NCBI RefSeq assembly: GCF_014697475.1
Contig: NZ_JACJRV010000064.1
Location: forward strand, 1 to 40,285
DNA from: Nostoc sp. FACHB-152
GTDB lineage: Bacteria > Cyanobacteriota > Cyanobacteriia > Cyanobacteriales > Nostocaceae
Direction: 5' to 3'
DNA: 40,285 nt
Part shown: positions 25,326 through 33,075 of the stretch, in pieces
Position numbering within the stretch: the stretch's first letter is position 1
Layout of the letters: every line of letters starts with the position of its first letter
Made by a program: the position numbers and the translations under genes
The notes under the pieces: model-generated
Seen by the model: the letters and a program-made list of their open reading frames with translations, nothing else
Told to the model about the DNA's origin: nothing
The model's database searches: none

Positions 25326-27020
25326 TTAGAAAGTGAAGGTGGTGCGTATCGTACCAACCACAATATCATCGTTGTCATTGTTGTGGTCTGGCGCAGTCAA
25401 CCAAATCACCCCAGGAGTGATGGTGATGTTGTCGCTGAGTTTGTACTGGTAAAAGCCTTCAATGTGCAGTGATGTATCAGAGTCAGTACCAATTGCATTC
25501 CTAATACCGTTGCTGGCACCAGTTACTTTAGGTTCCATACCTACAATGATGCCGCCAACACTGCCGGGTTTACCCAAATCTGGAAAGGCAAGTGTGACAG
25601 CATAATTCCAAATATCTAGTTCACCACGAGGTATTGTTCCGGCATCTGTAGTAACTTCTGAAAGTGTGCGTGTGTTGGTATAGCCAACCCAACCACCAAT
25701 GGCAATTTTGGGGCTAAATTGGAATGATGCCTGAATACCGTAGGAATTGCTGGAAATTGGCAGGTCAACTGGTTCTCCTAAAAAACCTACCAAAGCCGGA
25801 TTTGTTGCCAATGCGGTACGCAAGTTTGCACGGTTACTACCAGCAGTCAAGTCAGCGTTATAAGAGTTAACGTAAGTAAAGCCGAGAGTTAAACCCTCAA
25901 TAGGCTTGACAGTTAATTGTCCAATAGCGCCATAAGCCCCATCAAACAAACCATTTCCTGGTGTGGGGTCGTTAGGTGTACTGGCTAAATAACCTAGAGT
26001 CAATTCCAATTTGTCGCTAAACTCATGTCTCACACCAATTCCAGAACCAGCGACGGGATAATAAATTGGGTTGCGTGTACCAAAGTTAGATAAAGCCCCA
26101 AAATCACCGTCACCATCAAAGAATGGGTTGACTGTATTCGTAAAGTCATCAGCCGCACCAGCATTTGCTTCTAGCACGACTGTTGTTTTTTCACCGAGGG
26201 GGAAGCTATACAACAGTGCGTCTATTGCCACTTCATTATTATTGTCAGCGCTGAAAGTCCCAGCCGTAAATCGCAAATCACCTTCTGGTGTTAGGGTAGA
26301 GCTAGACAAAGCATTCAAATTGGTGGCTTGCAGTCGAGTTCTTAACAAGTCTTCACCTGTAAAACTGGTGTTTAAGTCAAGACGTACTCTATCTCCTAAG
26401 AAAGGTACTCTCTCAATTCTGTCGCCGTTGGCATTATCACCTGCAAAAACGCTGATGGGTGCAATAACGACAACACCACTCAGTTTCGTTGTGGTTGAAA
26501 ACTGATTTGCTTCCAACTCAGCAGTGCGCGCTTCTACGGCATCTACACGACCCCGTAATGTGGCTAATTCTGCACTAAATTCTTCTTGTAGCTTTTGTAA
26601 TGCGGCTAAATCTTGCTTTGTTACTAATTCACTTGTGGCGGTAGCAATTAATTCGTTCACTCGATCTAAACAAGCGTTTAAACCCGCAGCAAATTCATAG
26701 CGTGTAAGTGCGCGATTACCACGATAAGTACTGTTGGGATAGCCTGCAATACAACCATAACGTTCTACTAAAGATTGTAAAGCTTGGAACGCCCAGTCTG
26801 TGGGTTGCACGTCAGAAAGTTGAGATACTGAAGTAACTTGTGCTATTACATTTTCTTGAATAGTATTCTCAATTGGTTGCTCTGGAGTTATCGCAACTAA
26901 TGATTCTGTTTTTACTTCTGCTGTTGCAGATGTTTCTTCTGCCCATGTAGTTCCACTGGCTGATAATATAGTACCAAAAACTGCTGAAATAACCAGCAGA
27001 TATTGCCTTAGTTTGTGCAT
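25326..27020 (-). CDS. SLH-domain OprB-type outer-membrane porin (iron uptake porin)
   Basis: This 564-residue outer-membrane protein follows the common cyanobacterial porin plan. It has a signal peptide of about 27 residues ending near TTWA, then one S-layer homology domain at about 62-120 (LSDVQPTDWAFQALQSLVER, with RGNRALTRYEFAAGL). That domain binds pyruvylated cell-wall polysaccharide. A coiled-coil stalk follows at about 130-170, then a beta-barrel domain of about 390 residues ending in phenylalanine (RTTFTF). Relatives are named iron uptake porins or SomA/SomB. It is divergent from the metal ABC genes, and the shared spacer holds a Fur/Zur-like box, so metal-controlled expression is plausible. 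The ATG at 27020 gives a standard signal sequence. Confidence 0.9.
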   Translation of the reverse strand: MHKLRQYLLVISAVFGTILSASGTTWAEETSATAEVKTESLVAITPEQPIENTIQENVIAQVTSVSQLSDVQPTDWAFQALQSLVERYGCIAGYPNSTYRGNRALTRYEFAAGLNACLDRVNELIATATSELVTKQDLAALQKLQEEFSAELATLRGRVDAVEARTAELEANQFSTTTKLSGVVVIAPISVFAGDNANGDRIERVPFLGDRVRLDLNTSFTGEDLLRTRLQATNLNALSSSTLTPEGDLRFTAGTFSADNNNEVAIDALLYSFPLGEKTTVVLEANAGAADDFTNTVNPFFDGDGDFGALSNFGTRNPIYYPVAGSGIGVRHEFSDKLELTLGYLASTPNDPTPGNGLFDGAYGAIGQLTVKPIEGLTLGFTYVNSYNADLTAGSNRANLRTALATNPALVGFLGEPVDLPISSNSYGIQASFQFSPKIAIGGWVGYTNTRTLSEVTTDAGTIPRGELDIWNYAVTLAFPDLGKPGSVGGIIVGMEPKVTGASNGIRNAIGTDSDTSLHIEGFYQYKLSDNITITPGVIWLTAPDHNNDNDDIVVGTIRTTFTF

Positions 27021-27074
27021 TTTTTATCCTCACACTTTTACCGTCGGTAGCGCATAACACTGCGCTTTTGAAAT

Positions 27075-27094
27075 AATACTTTTTAAGAAGTATT
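27075..27094. promoter_or_regulatory. Inverted repeat near the porin promoter
   Basis: AATACTT and AAGTATT flank a six-base spacer, about 55 bases upstream of the porin start. It could be a regulator site. No known consensus is matched. Confidence 0.35.
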
Positions 27095-27179
27095 CTCAAA
27101 ATATTATCAGTACTCAGCAACTTTATTAACCTAAAAAGTCAAGAAAAATTTAATTATTTAAGTAATTAAAGCCAGCAAA

Positions 27180-27214
27180 AAAAAGTAACTCTGTCAGTTT
27201 TAGAGTTACTTTTT
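27180..27214. terminator. Terminator-like hairpin between divergent genes
   Basis: The 13-base arms AAAAAGTAACTCT and AGAGTTACTTTTT pair perfectly around a nine-base loop, with A- and T-runs on both sides, so it could act on either strand. No gene points into it, so it may shield the two promoters from each other, end a short unannotated RNA, or serve as an attenuator. Confidence 0.7.
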
Positions 27215-27242
27215 ATACAAAATTTTTTTGACAATATACTGT

Positions 27243-27261
27243 GAGAATGAGAATTATTATA
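27243..27261. promoter_or_regulatory. Fur/Zur-like box before the metal transporter genes
   Basis: GAGAATGAGAATTATTATA matches the classical 19-base Fur box GATAATGATAATCATTATC at 15 positions. It lies about 90 bases before the binding-protein start, with TTGACA just upstream at 27228-27233 and TATAAT overlapping it. Because the downstream genes are zinc/manganese-type, Zur is the likeliest binder. Confidence 0.55.
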
Positions 27262-27348
27262 ATATACTTAATAAAATCAGTTTCATTATCAATATCAATA
27301 CAAAATGTCCCAAAGCCAAAATTACTGTCCTTGCCAGGAGAAAACACG

Positions 27349-28365
27349 GTGAATAAGATGCTTGCAGCTTATATCAAAAAGAAAGAAAGAAGCGGTTTAT
27401 TACCGTTAATTGCTTTGCTGATATGTTTACTAAATCTAAGCTGCACTCCATCGAACTCAAAACAAGCAACAACTAGTGAAACGCCACAAGTACAAGAGGC
27501 TGCATCTAAGCCATCATCGCAATTAGTAAACACTAAAGTTGTAACAACGTTTTTACCGATGTACCTGTTTACTAAGGCGGTAGCTGGGGATGCAGCAGAT
27601 GTAGAAATTTTAGTGCCGCCGGGTACGGAGGTACATGAGTACCAAGCTACACCAAATAATGTAAAAGCGATCGCTACAGCCAATGTTTTAGTTAAAAATG
27701 GTTTAGGACTAGAAGAATTTCTGGAAAATACAGTCAAAAATGCCCAAAATTCCAAATTAGTTGAAATCGATGCTAGCCAAGGTATTAAACCTTTAGGCGA
27801 AATTTCGCCAGTTGTCACAACGGTAAAAGAAGAAAAAGACCACGCACACGAACATACACAAGGAAATCCTCATGTTTGGTTAGATCCTGTGTTAGCCAAA
27901 CAGCAGGTAATAAATATTCGTGATGGGTTAATTGCTGCTGACCCTAATAATAAAGCTACTTACACAGCTAACGCTGCGGCGTACATACAAGAATTAGAAA
28001 AGTTAAATAATGAATTTCAGCAAACTTTACAGCAGAACCCTAACTGTACTTTTGTAACTTTTCACGATGCCTATTCATATTTAGCTCAACGCTACAACCT
28101 CAAGCAAGTGGCTGTAGTTCAAATTCCTGAAGATCAGTTGTCACCAAAAGATGTGCAAACAGCAGTTAATACAGTCAAACAATACAAAGTTAATGCTTTG
28201 TTTAGTGAACCAGGAGTAGATAACAAATTATTGACAAGCCTTTCCCAAGATTTGAAGTTAGATTTGCGAACACTAGACTCTTTAGAAACAGGTGAGACAG
28301 ATCCACAATATTATTTCAAGGCAATGAGAACAAATTTACAAACTCTAGAATCAGCTTGTAAATGA
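27349..28365 (+). CDS. znuA: Zinc/manganese ABC transporter substrate-binding lipoprotein
   Basis: The 338-residue protein is a cluster A-I (cluster 9) periplasmic metal-binding protein. It begins with a hydrophobic signal segment and a lipobox LNLSC, so it is a lipoprotein. Metal-ligand motifs are visible: GTEVHEYQATP with the first histidine, NPHVWLDP with the second, and FHDAYSYL with the third. The closing acidic ligand is probably the aspartate of SEPGVDNK. A short histidine-rich loop (DHAHEHTQGNPH) lies before the second site, as is usual in zinc rather than manganese proteins. The GTG at 27349 was chosen over an upstream ATG-initiated extension because AGGAG lies eight bases before it and it begins a proper signal peptide. 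Repression by Zur is suggested by the upstream box. Confidence 0.88.
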   Translation: MNKMLAAYIKKKERSGLLPLIALLICLLNLSCTPSNSKQATTSETPQVQEAASKPSSQLVNTKVVTTFLPMYLFTKAVAGDAADVEILVPPGTEVHEYQATPNNVKAIATANVLVKNGLGLEEFLENTVKNAQNSKLVEIDASQGIKPLGEISPVVTTVKEEKDHAHEHTQGNPHVWLDPVLAKQQVINIRDGLIAADPNNKATYTANAAAYIQELEKLNNEFQQTLQQNPNCTFVTFHDAYSYLAQRYNLKQVAVVQIPEDQLSPKDVQTAVNTVKQYKVNALFSEPGVDNKLLTSLSQDLKLDLRTLDSLETGETDPQYYFKAMRTNLQTLESACK

Positions 28366-28414
28366 AGGTATTTTCATATAAATATTATTTAATAATTATA
28401 ATTACTAAAAACCT

Positions 28415-29188
28415 ATGACAACAACTATTTTAACAGTAGAAGGATTGACGGTATATCAAGGAAATTATTTAGCTCTTCGAGATGTTTCTTTTGAATTATT
28501 GCCGGGAACAGACACCGCGATAGTGGGGCCTAATGGTGCTGGTAAAAGTACTTTGGTCAAAGCAATTTTAGAATTAATCCCCCGCAGTGCTGGCAAGATT
28601 GAAATATTTGGTCGTCCAATTACAAAACTTGGTGGTCTACGCCATTTTTTGGGTTATATGCCACAAAATTTTATTTTTGACCGGAGTTTTCCGATTTCTG
28701 TGAATGAATTAATTGGGTTGGGCTGGACGAAAGAAGTTCAAAAGCAAGATTCACTTTTCACGAAATTTTGGAAACGCAATATAGAAAAAACAACAGCAGT
28801 AACAGAAGCTTTACAACGAACTGGAGTTTATCATCTGCGACATCAATCTATTGGGACTCTCAGTGGTGGTCAACTGAAGCGGTTGTTATTAGCTTATTGT
28901 TTGGTAATGCCTCGGAAACTTTTGGTACTAGATGAAGCTTTTGCTGGGGTTGATATGCAAGGCGCGGCAGATTTTTATGTATTGTTGAATGAGTTAAAGC
29001 AAGAAGAAGGTTGGACGATATTGCAGGTTTCCCATGATATTGATATGGTAAGCCGACATTGCGATCGCGTCCTTTGTCTCAATCAAACCGTTGTTTGTAC
29101 TGGTCAGCCTGAAATTGCCTTATCACCCGAAAACCTGTTAGCAACTTATGGCCCAGGCTTTAGCCGCTATCATCACCATCACAATTAA
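28415..29188 (+). CDS. znuC: Zinc/manganese ABC transporter ATP-binding protein
   Basis: This 257-residue ABC ATPase has Walker A GPNGAGKST near residue 38, a Q-loop in YMPQNF near 88, signature LSGGQLKRLLLA near 150, Walker B LLVLDEAF near 172 and the switch histidine in QVSHDIDMV near 209. Sequence and neighbourhood place it in the metal (Znu/Mnt/Sit) branch. It ends with a histidine cluster (YHHHHN), which could bind metal. It starts 49 bases after the binding-protein gene, so the two are co-transcribed. The integral membrane permease normally encoded next is missing; instead a convergent regulator gene follows after 16 bases. Confidence 0.88.
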   Translation: MTTTILTVEGLTVYQGNYLALRDVSFELLPGTDTAIVGPNGAGKSTLVKAILELIPRSAGKIEIFGRPITKLGGLRHFLGYMPQNFIFDRSFPISVNELIGLGWTKEVQKQDSLFTKFWKRNIEKTTAVTEALQRTGVYHLRHQSIGTLSGGQLKRLLLAYCLVMPRKLLVLDEAFAGVDMQGAADFYVLLNELKQEEGWTILQVSHDIDMVSRHCDRVLCLNQTVVCTGQPEIALSPENLLATYGPGFSRYHHHHN

Positions 29189-29204
29189 AGTTTTCAGTAA
29201 AATT

Positions 29205-29558
29205 TTATTCGGGTTCATCTAAGTGTTCAGCTACAGCTTGGTAAAGATGGAAAATATGATTATCGTGGAGTTGATAAAACACATTTCGTCCTTGCTTGCG
29301 ATAGCTGACTAAACGCATAGCCCGTAAGTTACGTAGTTGATGAGAAACAGCAGATTCACTCATATCTAACGATGCGGCTAAATCACCAACACATAGTTCT
29401 TTTTGCGCCAAAAGAGAGAGAATTCGCAGACGATTAGCATCTCCTAAAAAGCTAAAAAATTCTGCCATGCGTTGAGATTTTTCAATGCTCAGAACTGGCT
29501 CGGCAAGCGGTGATATAATATTACTATCGATAGTTGATATTGAATTAAATTGAACCAT
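29205..29558 (-). CDS. smtB: SmtB/ArsR-family zinc-sensing repressor
   Basis: This 117-residue winged-helix repressor is very close to the SmtB/ZiaR/AztR group. The recognition region [20 protein letters not shown], with its family cysteine, is followed by the wing [11 protein letters not shown]. The last helix has exactly the alpha-5 zinc site of SmtB, D-x-H-x10-H-x2-E (D..H in DNHIF, H..E in EHLDE). The N-terminal cysteine/histidine pair needed for the alpha-3N site of ZiaR is absent. When zinc binds, such proteins leave DNA and allow expression of export or storage genes. Its target is not obvious; it is convergent with the ABC ATPase, and its own upstream spacer shows no clear 12-2-12 operator. 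Confidence 0.88.
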   Translation of the reverse strand: MVQFNSISTIDSNIISPLAEPVLSIEKSQRMAEFFSFLGDANRLRILSLLAQKELCVGDLAASLDMSESAVSHQLRNLRAMRLVSYRKQGRNVFYQLHDNHIFHLYQAVAEHLDEPE

Positions 29559-30016
29559 TGTTTAAAAAAATATAATTGAATTCTTAATTACAAGTTAATG
29601 AATTGTTGAGCAAATAAGCTAAAAAACTTCTAATTCGCATGACTGAATTAAACATTGTTTTTATAGATTATACATCTTGCATACTCTAATCATGAAAATT
29701 AGACGGAGAATAGCTGATCTATTATAAGTTTTTTTATTCAAATATTCTAAATAATCTACCTAATGGCTGAACAATAGAATTTGGCTAATAATAGTTAATT
29801 TCGTGGCGGTGAAAGTTCTTGAAAATATAAGTTTTTGGTTTCTGGATTTCAGATGAATTTCCAGTTAATTGAGGTACAGAAGCAATGTTTTGAAACGCAG
29901 AGTGTCGCGGAGGTAAGCATTAAGTTGAATTTGATATTACTAGCGATCGCAGAAATTAACAAGTGCAAAAACATCAGGCTAGGGAACAGAAAACCCTTTG
30001 ACTGTTCCCTGCTATA
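29559..30016. other. Spacer between the zinc sensor and Tex
   Basis: No gene is supported here. The half nearest the sensor is A/T-rich and should contain its promoter; no clear operator could be placed. The far end carries the hairpin described separately. One HIP1 site lies at 29942-29949. Short open frames on the plus strand have no ribosome site. Confidence 0.5.
29981..30010 (-). terminator. Probable terminator of tex
   Basis: AGGGAACAG and CTGTTCCCT pair perfectly over nine bases, seven bases beyond the tex stop. On the minus strand a short T-run follows about ten bases later, so termination may be partial. Confidence 0.5.
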
Positions 30017-32176
30017 TTATTGCTTGACTGCTTTCATCGACAAGCTAATTCTTTTGAGTTTTTCGTTGACTTCCAAAACTTTAACTTTAACAACTTGCCC
30101 TACTTTCACAACTTTTTTGGGGTCGTCTACAAATCTATCGGCTAGTTGGGAAATATGCACTAAACCATCTTGATGTACGCCAATATCGACGAAAGCACCA
30201 AAGTTGGCAACATTGCTAATTATTCCCTCTAGTTCCATCCCTTCTTTTAAATCGGTAATTTCTTTGATTCCCTCTTTAAAGGTGGCATACTTAAATTCTG
30301 CACGGGGGTCTCTACCGGGTTTTTCTAGTTCGCTGAGGATGTCACGTAGCGTAGGTTCACCAACGGTATCTGTAACGTATTTTTTTAGGTTGACTTTTTT
30401 CAGGTTTTCAGCAATTTGATTCACCTGATTTAATGATACGTTGAGGTCAGATGCGATCGCTTCAATTACTGAGTAACTTTCTGGATGCACAGCTGTATTA
30501 TCTAAAGGGTTATCACCACCGCGAATTCGTAAAAATCCTGCTGCTTGTTCAAAGGCTTTCGGCCCCAACTTTGGGACTTTTAAAAGTTGACGGCGATTTT
30601 TAAAAGCTCCATTTTGATTCCGATAGGTAACAATGTTATTGGCAACTGTGGCTGTAATCCCAGAAACGAAAGTTAATAATTCTTTTGAGGCGGTATTTAA
30701 ATCTACGCCAACGTAATTCACACAACTTTCTACAGTTTCATCCAGTTTCTTTTTTAATAATTTTTGGTCAACATCATGCTGATACTGTCCGACACCTATT
30801 GATTTAGCATCGATTTTAACTAGTTCTGCCAAAGGATCTTGCAAACGGCGACCGATGCTAATCGCACCGCGAACTGTCAAATCTAAATCAGGAAATTCTT
30901 CTTGTGCTACTTTGCTGGCAGAATATATAGATGCACCCGACTCATTAACTACGACCTTAATAGGTTTGCGGTCTAATGTTTGGAATACTTCGGCGACAAA
31001 TTCTTCTGTCTCACGGGATGCTGTACCATTCCCAATAGCAATTAGCTCAATTTTGTATTTTTCAATTAAGTTTTTCAGAGTTTGGGCGGCTTTTTTACGC
31101 TGTTCTGCTGCTTGGTGCGGAAAAACTGCCTGATATTCTAAAAATTGCCCTGTTTCATCTAATACAGCAACTTTACAACCAGTTCTAAACCCAGGGTCAA
31201 TTGCTAGGGTTGGTTTCATTCCTGCTGGTGCAGACAGCAATAACTCGCGTAGATTAGTTTCAAATGTTTTAATAGATTCTATGTCTGCATAGCTTTTCTT
31301 TTCACCAATTACTTCTCCCATTAGAGATGCTTTCATCAGACGATTGAAAGCATCTTTTAGCATTACTTGATAGAAATCCCTTATTGCCCGGACTTTTGTT
31401 TTAATTATTTGCGATTCTAGATAACCAAGCACAACATCTTCATCAAAGGTAATGTCGAAGTTTAAGATACCTTCAGTTTCACCACGACATAAAGCCAACA
31501 TATTGTGCGGGGCAATATTTTTGACTTTTATTTGATAGTTTCGGTACATTTCAAACTTGGTTGTACCTTCAGGATAATCATCTTTAATTTTAGAAACAAA
31601 TAGTCCGGTTTCTAAAAAGAAATCACGTAAGTAAGCACGTAGTTCAGATTTTTCGGCTACTTCTTCTGCTAATATGTCAGACGCGCCTTTAAGTGCTTCT
31701 TCTGGCGTTTTCAAGCCTTTTTCTTCAGATATATACTTTGCTGCTTCTGCTTCTAAAGATGCGGCTACCCCATTTTTAACATTCAGCGATTTAATAAATT
31801 CTGCTAGTGGTTCTAACCCTTTTTCTCTAGCGATTGTGGCACGGGTGCGGCGTTTTGGTCGATAGGGTAAGTATAAATCCTCAAGTTCCGTTTTTTGTAG
31901 ACAAGAGGTAATTTTCGCTTTTAACTCATCGGTAAGTTTACCTTGTTCAGCGATCGCATTTAAAATTACCGCTTTTCGTTCTTCTAATTCTGTTAAGTAA
32001 TTGTACTTATCAAATAAATCGCGCAATTGGATTTCATTCATTTCACCAGTGCGCTCTTTGCGGTAACGTGCAATAAATGGAACTGTTGCACCCTCCGCTA
32101 AAAGTTCCAGAGCGTTCTGCACCTGAAAGGGTTTAAGGTCTAGTTCAGTTGCCAATAGTTGAGGAATGTTCAGCAT
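30017..32176 (-). CDS. tex: Tex-like RNA-binding protein
   Basis: The 719-residue protein has the full Tex (transcription accessory protein) layout. The N-terminal helical region begins LLATELDLKPFQVQNAL and includes FIARYRKERTGEMNE. A YqgF/RNase H-like domain from about residue 324 carries LAIDPGFRTGCKVAVLDE. Helix-hairpin-helix motifs lie near 490-560 (VGVDLNTASKELLTFVSGI, KVPKLGPKAFEQAAGFLRI), and an S1 RNA-binding domain at about 648-715 begins GMELEGIISNVANFGAFVDI. Tex binds single-stranded nucleic acid and affects transcription; it is broadly conserved and related to eukaryotic Spt6. The gene stands alone and is followed by a hairpin. The ATG at 32176 gives the family's standard N-terminus, although the ribosome site is weak. 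Confidence 0.95.
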   Translation of the reverse strand: MLNIPQLLATELDLKPFQVQNALELLAEGATVPFIARYRKERTGEMNEIQLRDLFDKYNYLTELEERKAVILNAIAEQGKLTDELKAKITSCLQKTELEDLYLPYRPKRRTRATIAREKGLEPLAEFIKSLNVKNGVAASLEAEAAKYISEEKGLKTPEEALKGASDILAEEVAEKSELRAYLRDFFLETGLFVSKIKDDYPEGTTKFEMYRNYQIKVKNIAPHNMLALCRGETEGILNFDITFDEDVVLGYLESQIIKTKVRAIRDFYQVMLKDAFNRLMKASLMGEVIGEKKSYADIESIKTFETNLRELLLSAPAGMKPTLAIDPGFRTGCKVAVLDETGQFLEYQAVFPHQAAEQRKKAAQTLKNLIEKYKIELIAIGNGTASRETEEFVAEVFQTLDRKPIKVVVNESGASIYSASKVAQEEFPDLDLTVRGAISIGRRLQDPLAELVKIDAKSIGVGQYQHDVDQKLLKKKLDETVESCVNYVGVDLNTASKELLTFVSGITATVANNIVTYRNQNGAFKNRRQLLKVPKLGPKAFEQAAGFLRIRGGDNPLDNTAVHPESYSVIEAIASDLNVSLNQVNQIAENLKKVNLKKYVTDTVGEPTLRDILSELEKPGRDPRAEFKYATFKEGIKEITDLKEGMELEGIISNVANFGAFVDIGVHQDGLVHISQLADRFVDDPKKVVKVGQVVKVKVLEVNEKLKRISLSMKAVKQ

Positions 32177-32415
32177 CGGGAGTTCAAGTTGAAAAGATTA
32201 CTTCTAAAGGTAATATGCTAGATCAATCTAGCGGTAGTAGCACTGAGTGTTAAACTAATTTACCGAATAAGTGCGGAAAGTTCGCTTACTGATTGTTTAT
32301 TTATTTAGACTATTGTTAATAAATCATTTTTAGATGTAAAATTAACGACAATTATGAAGACTAATTTATTTTAACTTTATGAACACTTTACATTTGGGTT
32401 AGGAGAGAATTAGCA

Positions 32416-32652
32416 ATGGCTTTGTTTTTTTTAGTTCCTTTGTTTACTGGTTTAGTAACTGGCTATCTATCAAAAAAATGTCATGATGAGGTAGCTTATC
32501 TGATAGGCGTTTTTACAATCATCAGCTTATTTGTAAGTTTGGTGTTAGCACCCTGGCAGATCCAACTAGTGCTGTTAATTTTGGTTTTTATCAGTACCCA
32601 GAGACTTTTACGGAATAATGAGAACAAACAAAGTCCAACCAATAGAAAATAG
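32416..32652 (+). CDS. Small two-helix membrane protein
   Basis: No family is recognised. The 78-residue protein has a hydrophobic start (LFFLVPLFTGLVTGYL), a second hydrophobic segment at about 28-63 that is long enough for one or two helices, and a polar asparagine-rich tail. A strong AGGAG lies 10 bases before the ATG, and the frame is closed, supporting a real gene. It is monocistronic, divergent from tex, with a 239-base A/T-rich upstream spacer. It has no charged residues in the helices and no cysteine pair, so a structural or small regulatory membrane role is possible but not shown. Confidence 0.6.
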   Translation: MALFFLVPLFTGLVTGYLSKKCHDEVAYLIGVFTIISLFVSLVLAPWQIQLVLLILVFISTQRLLRNNENKQSPTNRK

Positions 32653-33075
32653 CTAACAACAATCGGTGATAGAGATTGTAGCGATCGCCTGTATATTCTT
32701 TACAGCATTTTTTATCTGGATGAGATACATTTTTCTAATCTCTAGTCTCTCGCCTCTATCTACTTGTACTGCAATCAACCGAAAAATGCTGTAAGTACTG
32801 GCAGCAAGAGTGAGTGCAGGGCAATGGCGATCGCTTTCTACGGATGAAACTCAAGTATAAATTATTACCTGTCTTCTTTTTTGTTGCCTATTGCCTATTT
32901 CCTACCCACATAAGTATGTTCAGTAATCAAACCGGATTCTTATATATTCGAGTTATTAACTAGTACACCACGGCGGAAATAAGCAGACCATTGAAAAGTT
33001 CTAAACAGCTTATTCCATAGTACTTTTGACTTTTGACTTCCGCTTTGCGGTACTAGAGCTACAGTTTATAACTCT
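32653..33075. other. Spacer with repeat copy and AAGTCAAAAG-type tract
   Basis: No gene is visible. It contains a partial copy of dispersed family A (32866-32946) and the tract CTTTTGACTTTTGACTTCCG near 33024-33043, a reversed heptanucleotide repeat found also near 19970. The end adjoins the stop of the Wzc-type gene. Confidence 0.6.
32866..32946 (+). repeat. Dispersed repeat family A, copy 2 (left end missing)
   Basis: It shares the TTGCCTATTGCCTATT, AAGTATGTTCAGTAATCAAA and CCGGATTCTTATAT blocks with the copies at 12113 and 36748. The left third, with its terminal repeat, is absent. Confidence 0.7.

Noticed and set aside
27241-27348. Upstream extension of the metal-binding protein
   Set aside because: It covers the Fur-like box, has no ribosome site, and would put 36 residues before a perfect lipoprotein signal peptide.
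29835-30173. 112-residue plus-strand frame before tex
   Set aside because: Half of it is antisense to the tex S1 domain; no ribosome site and no recognisable motif.
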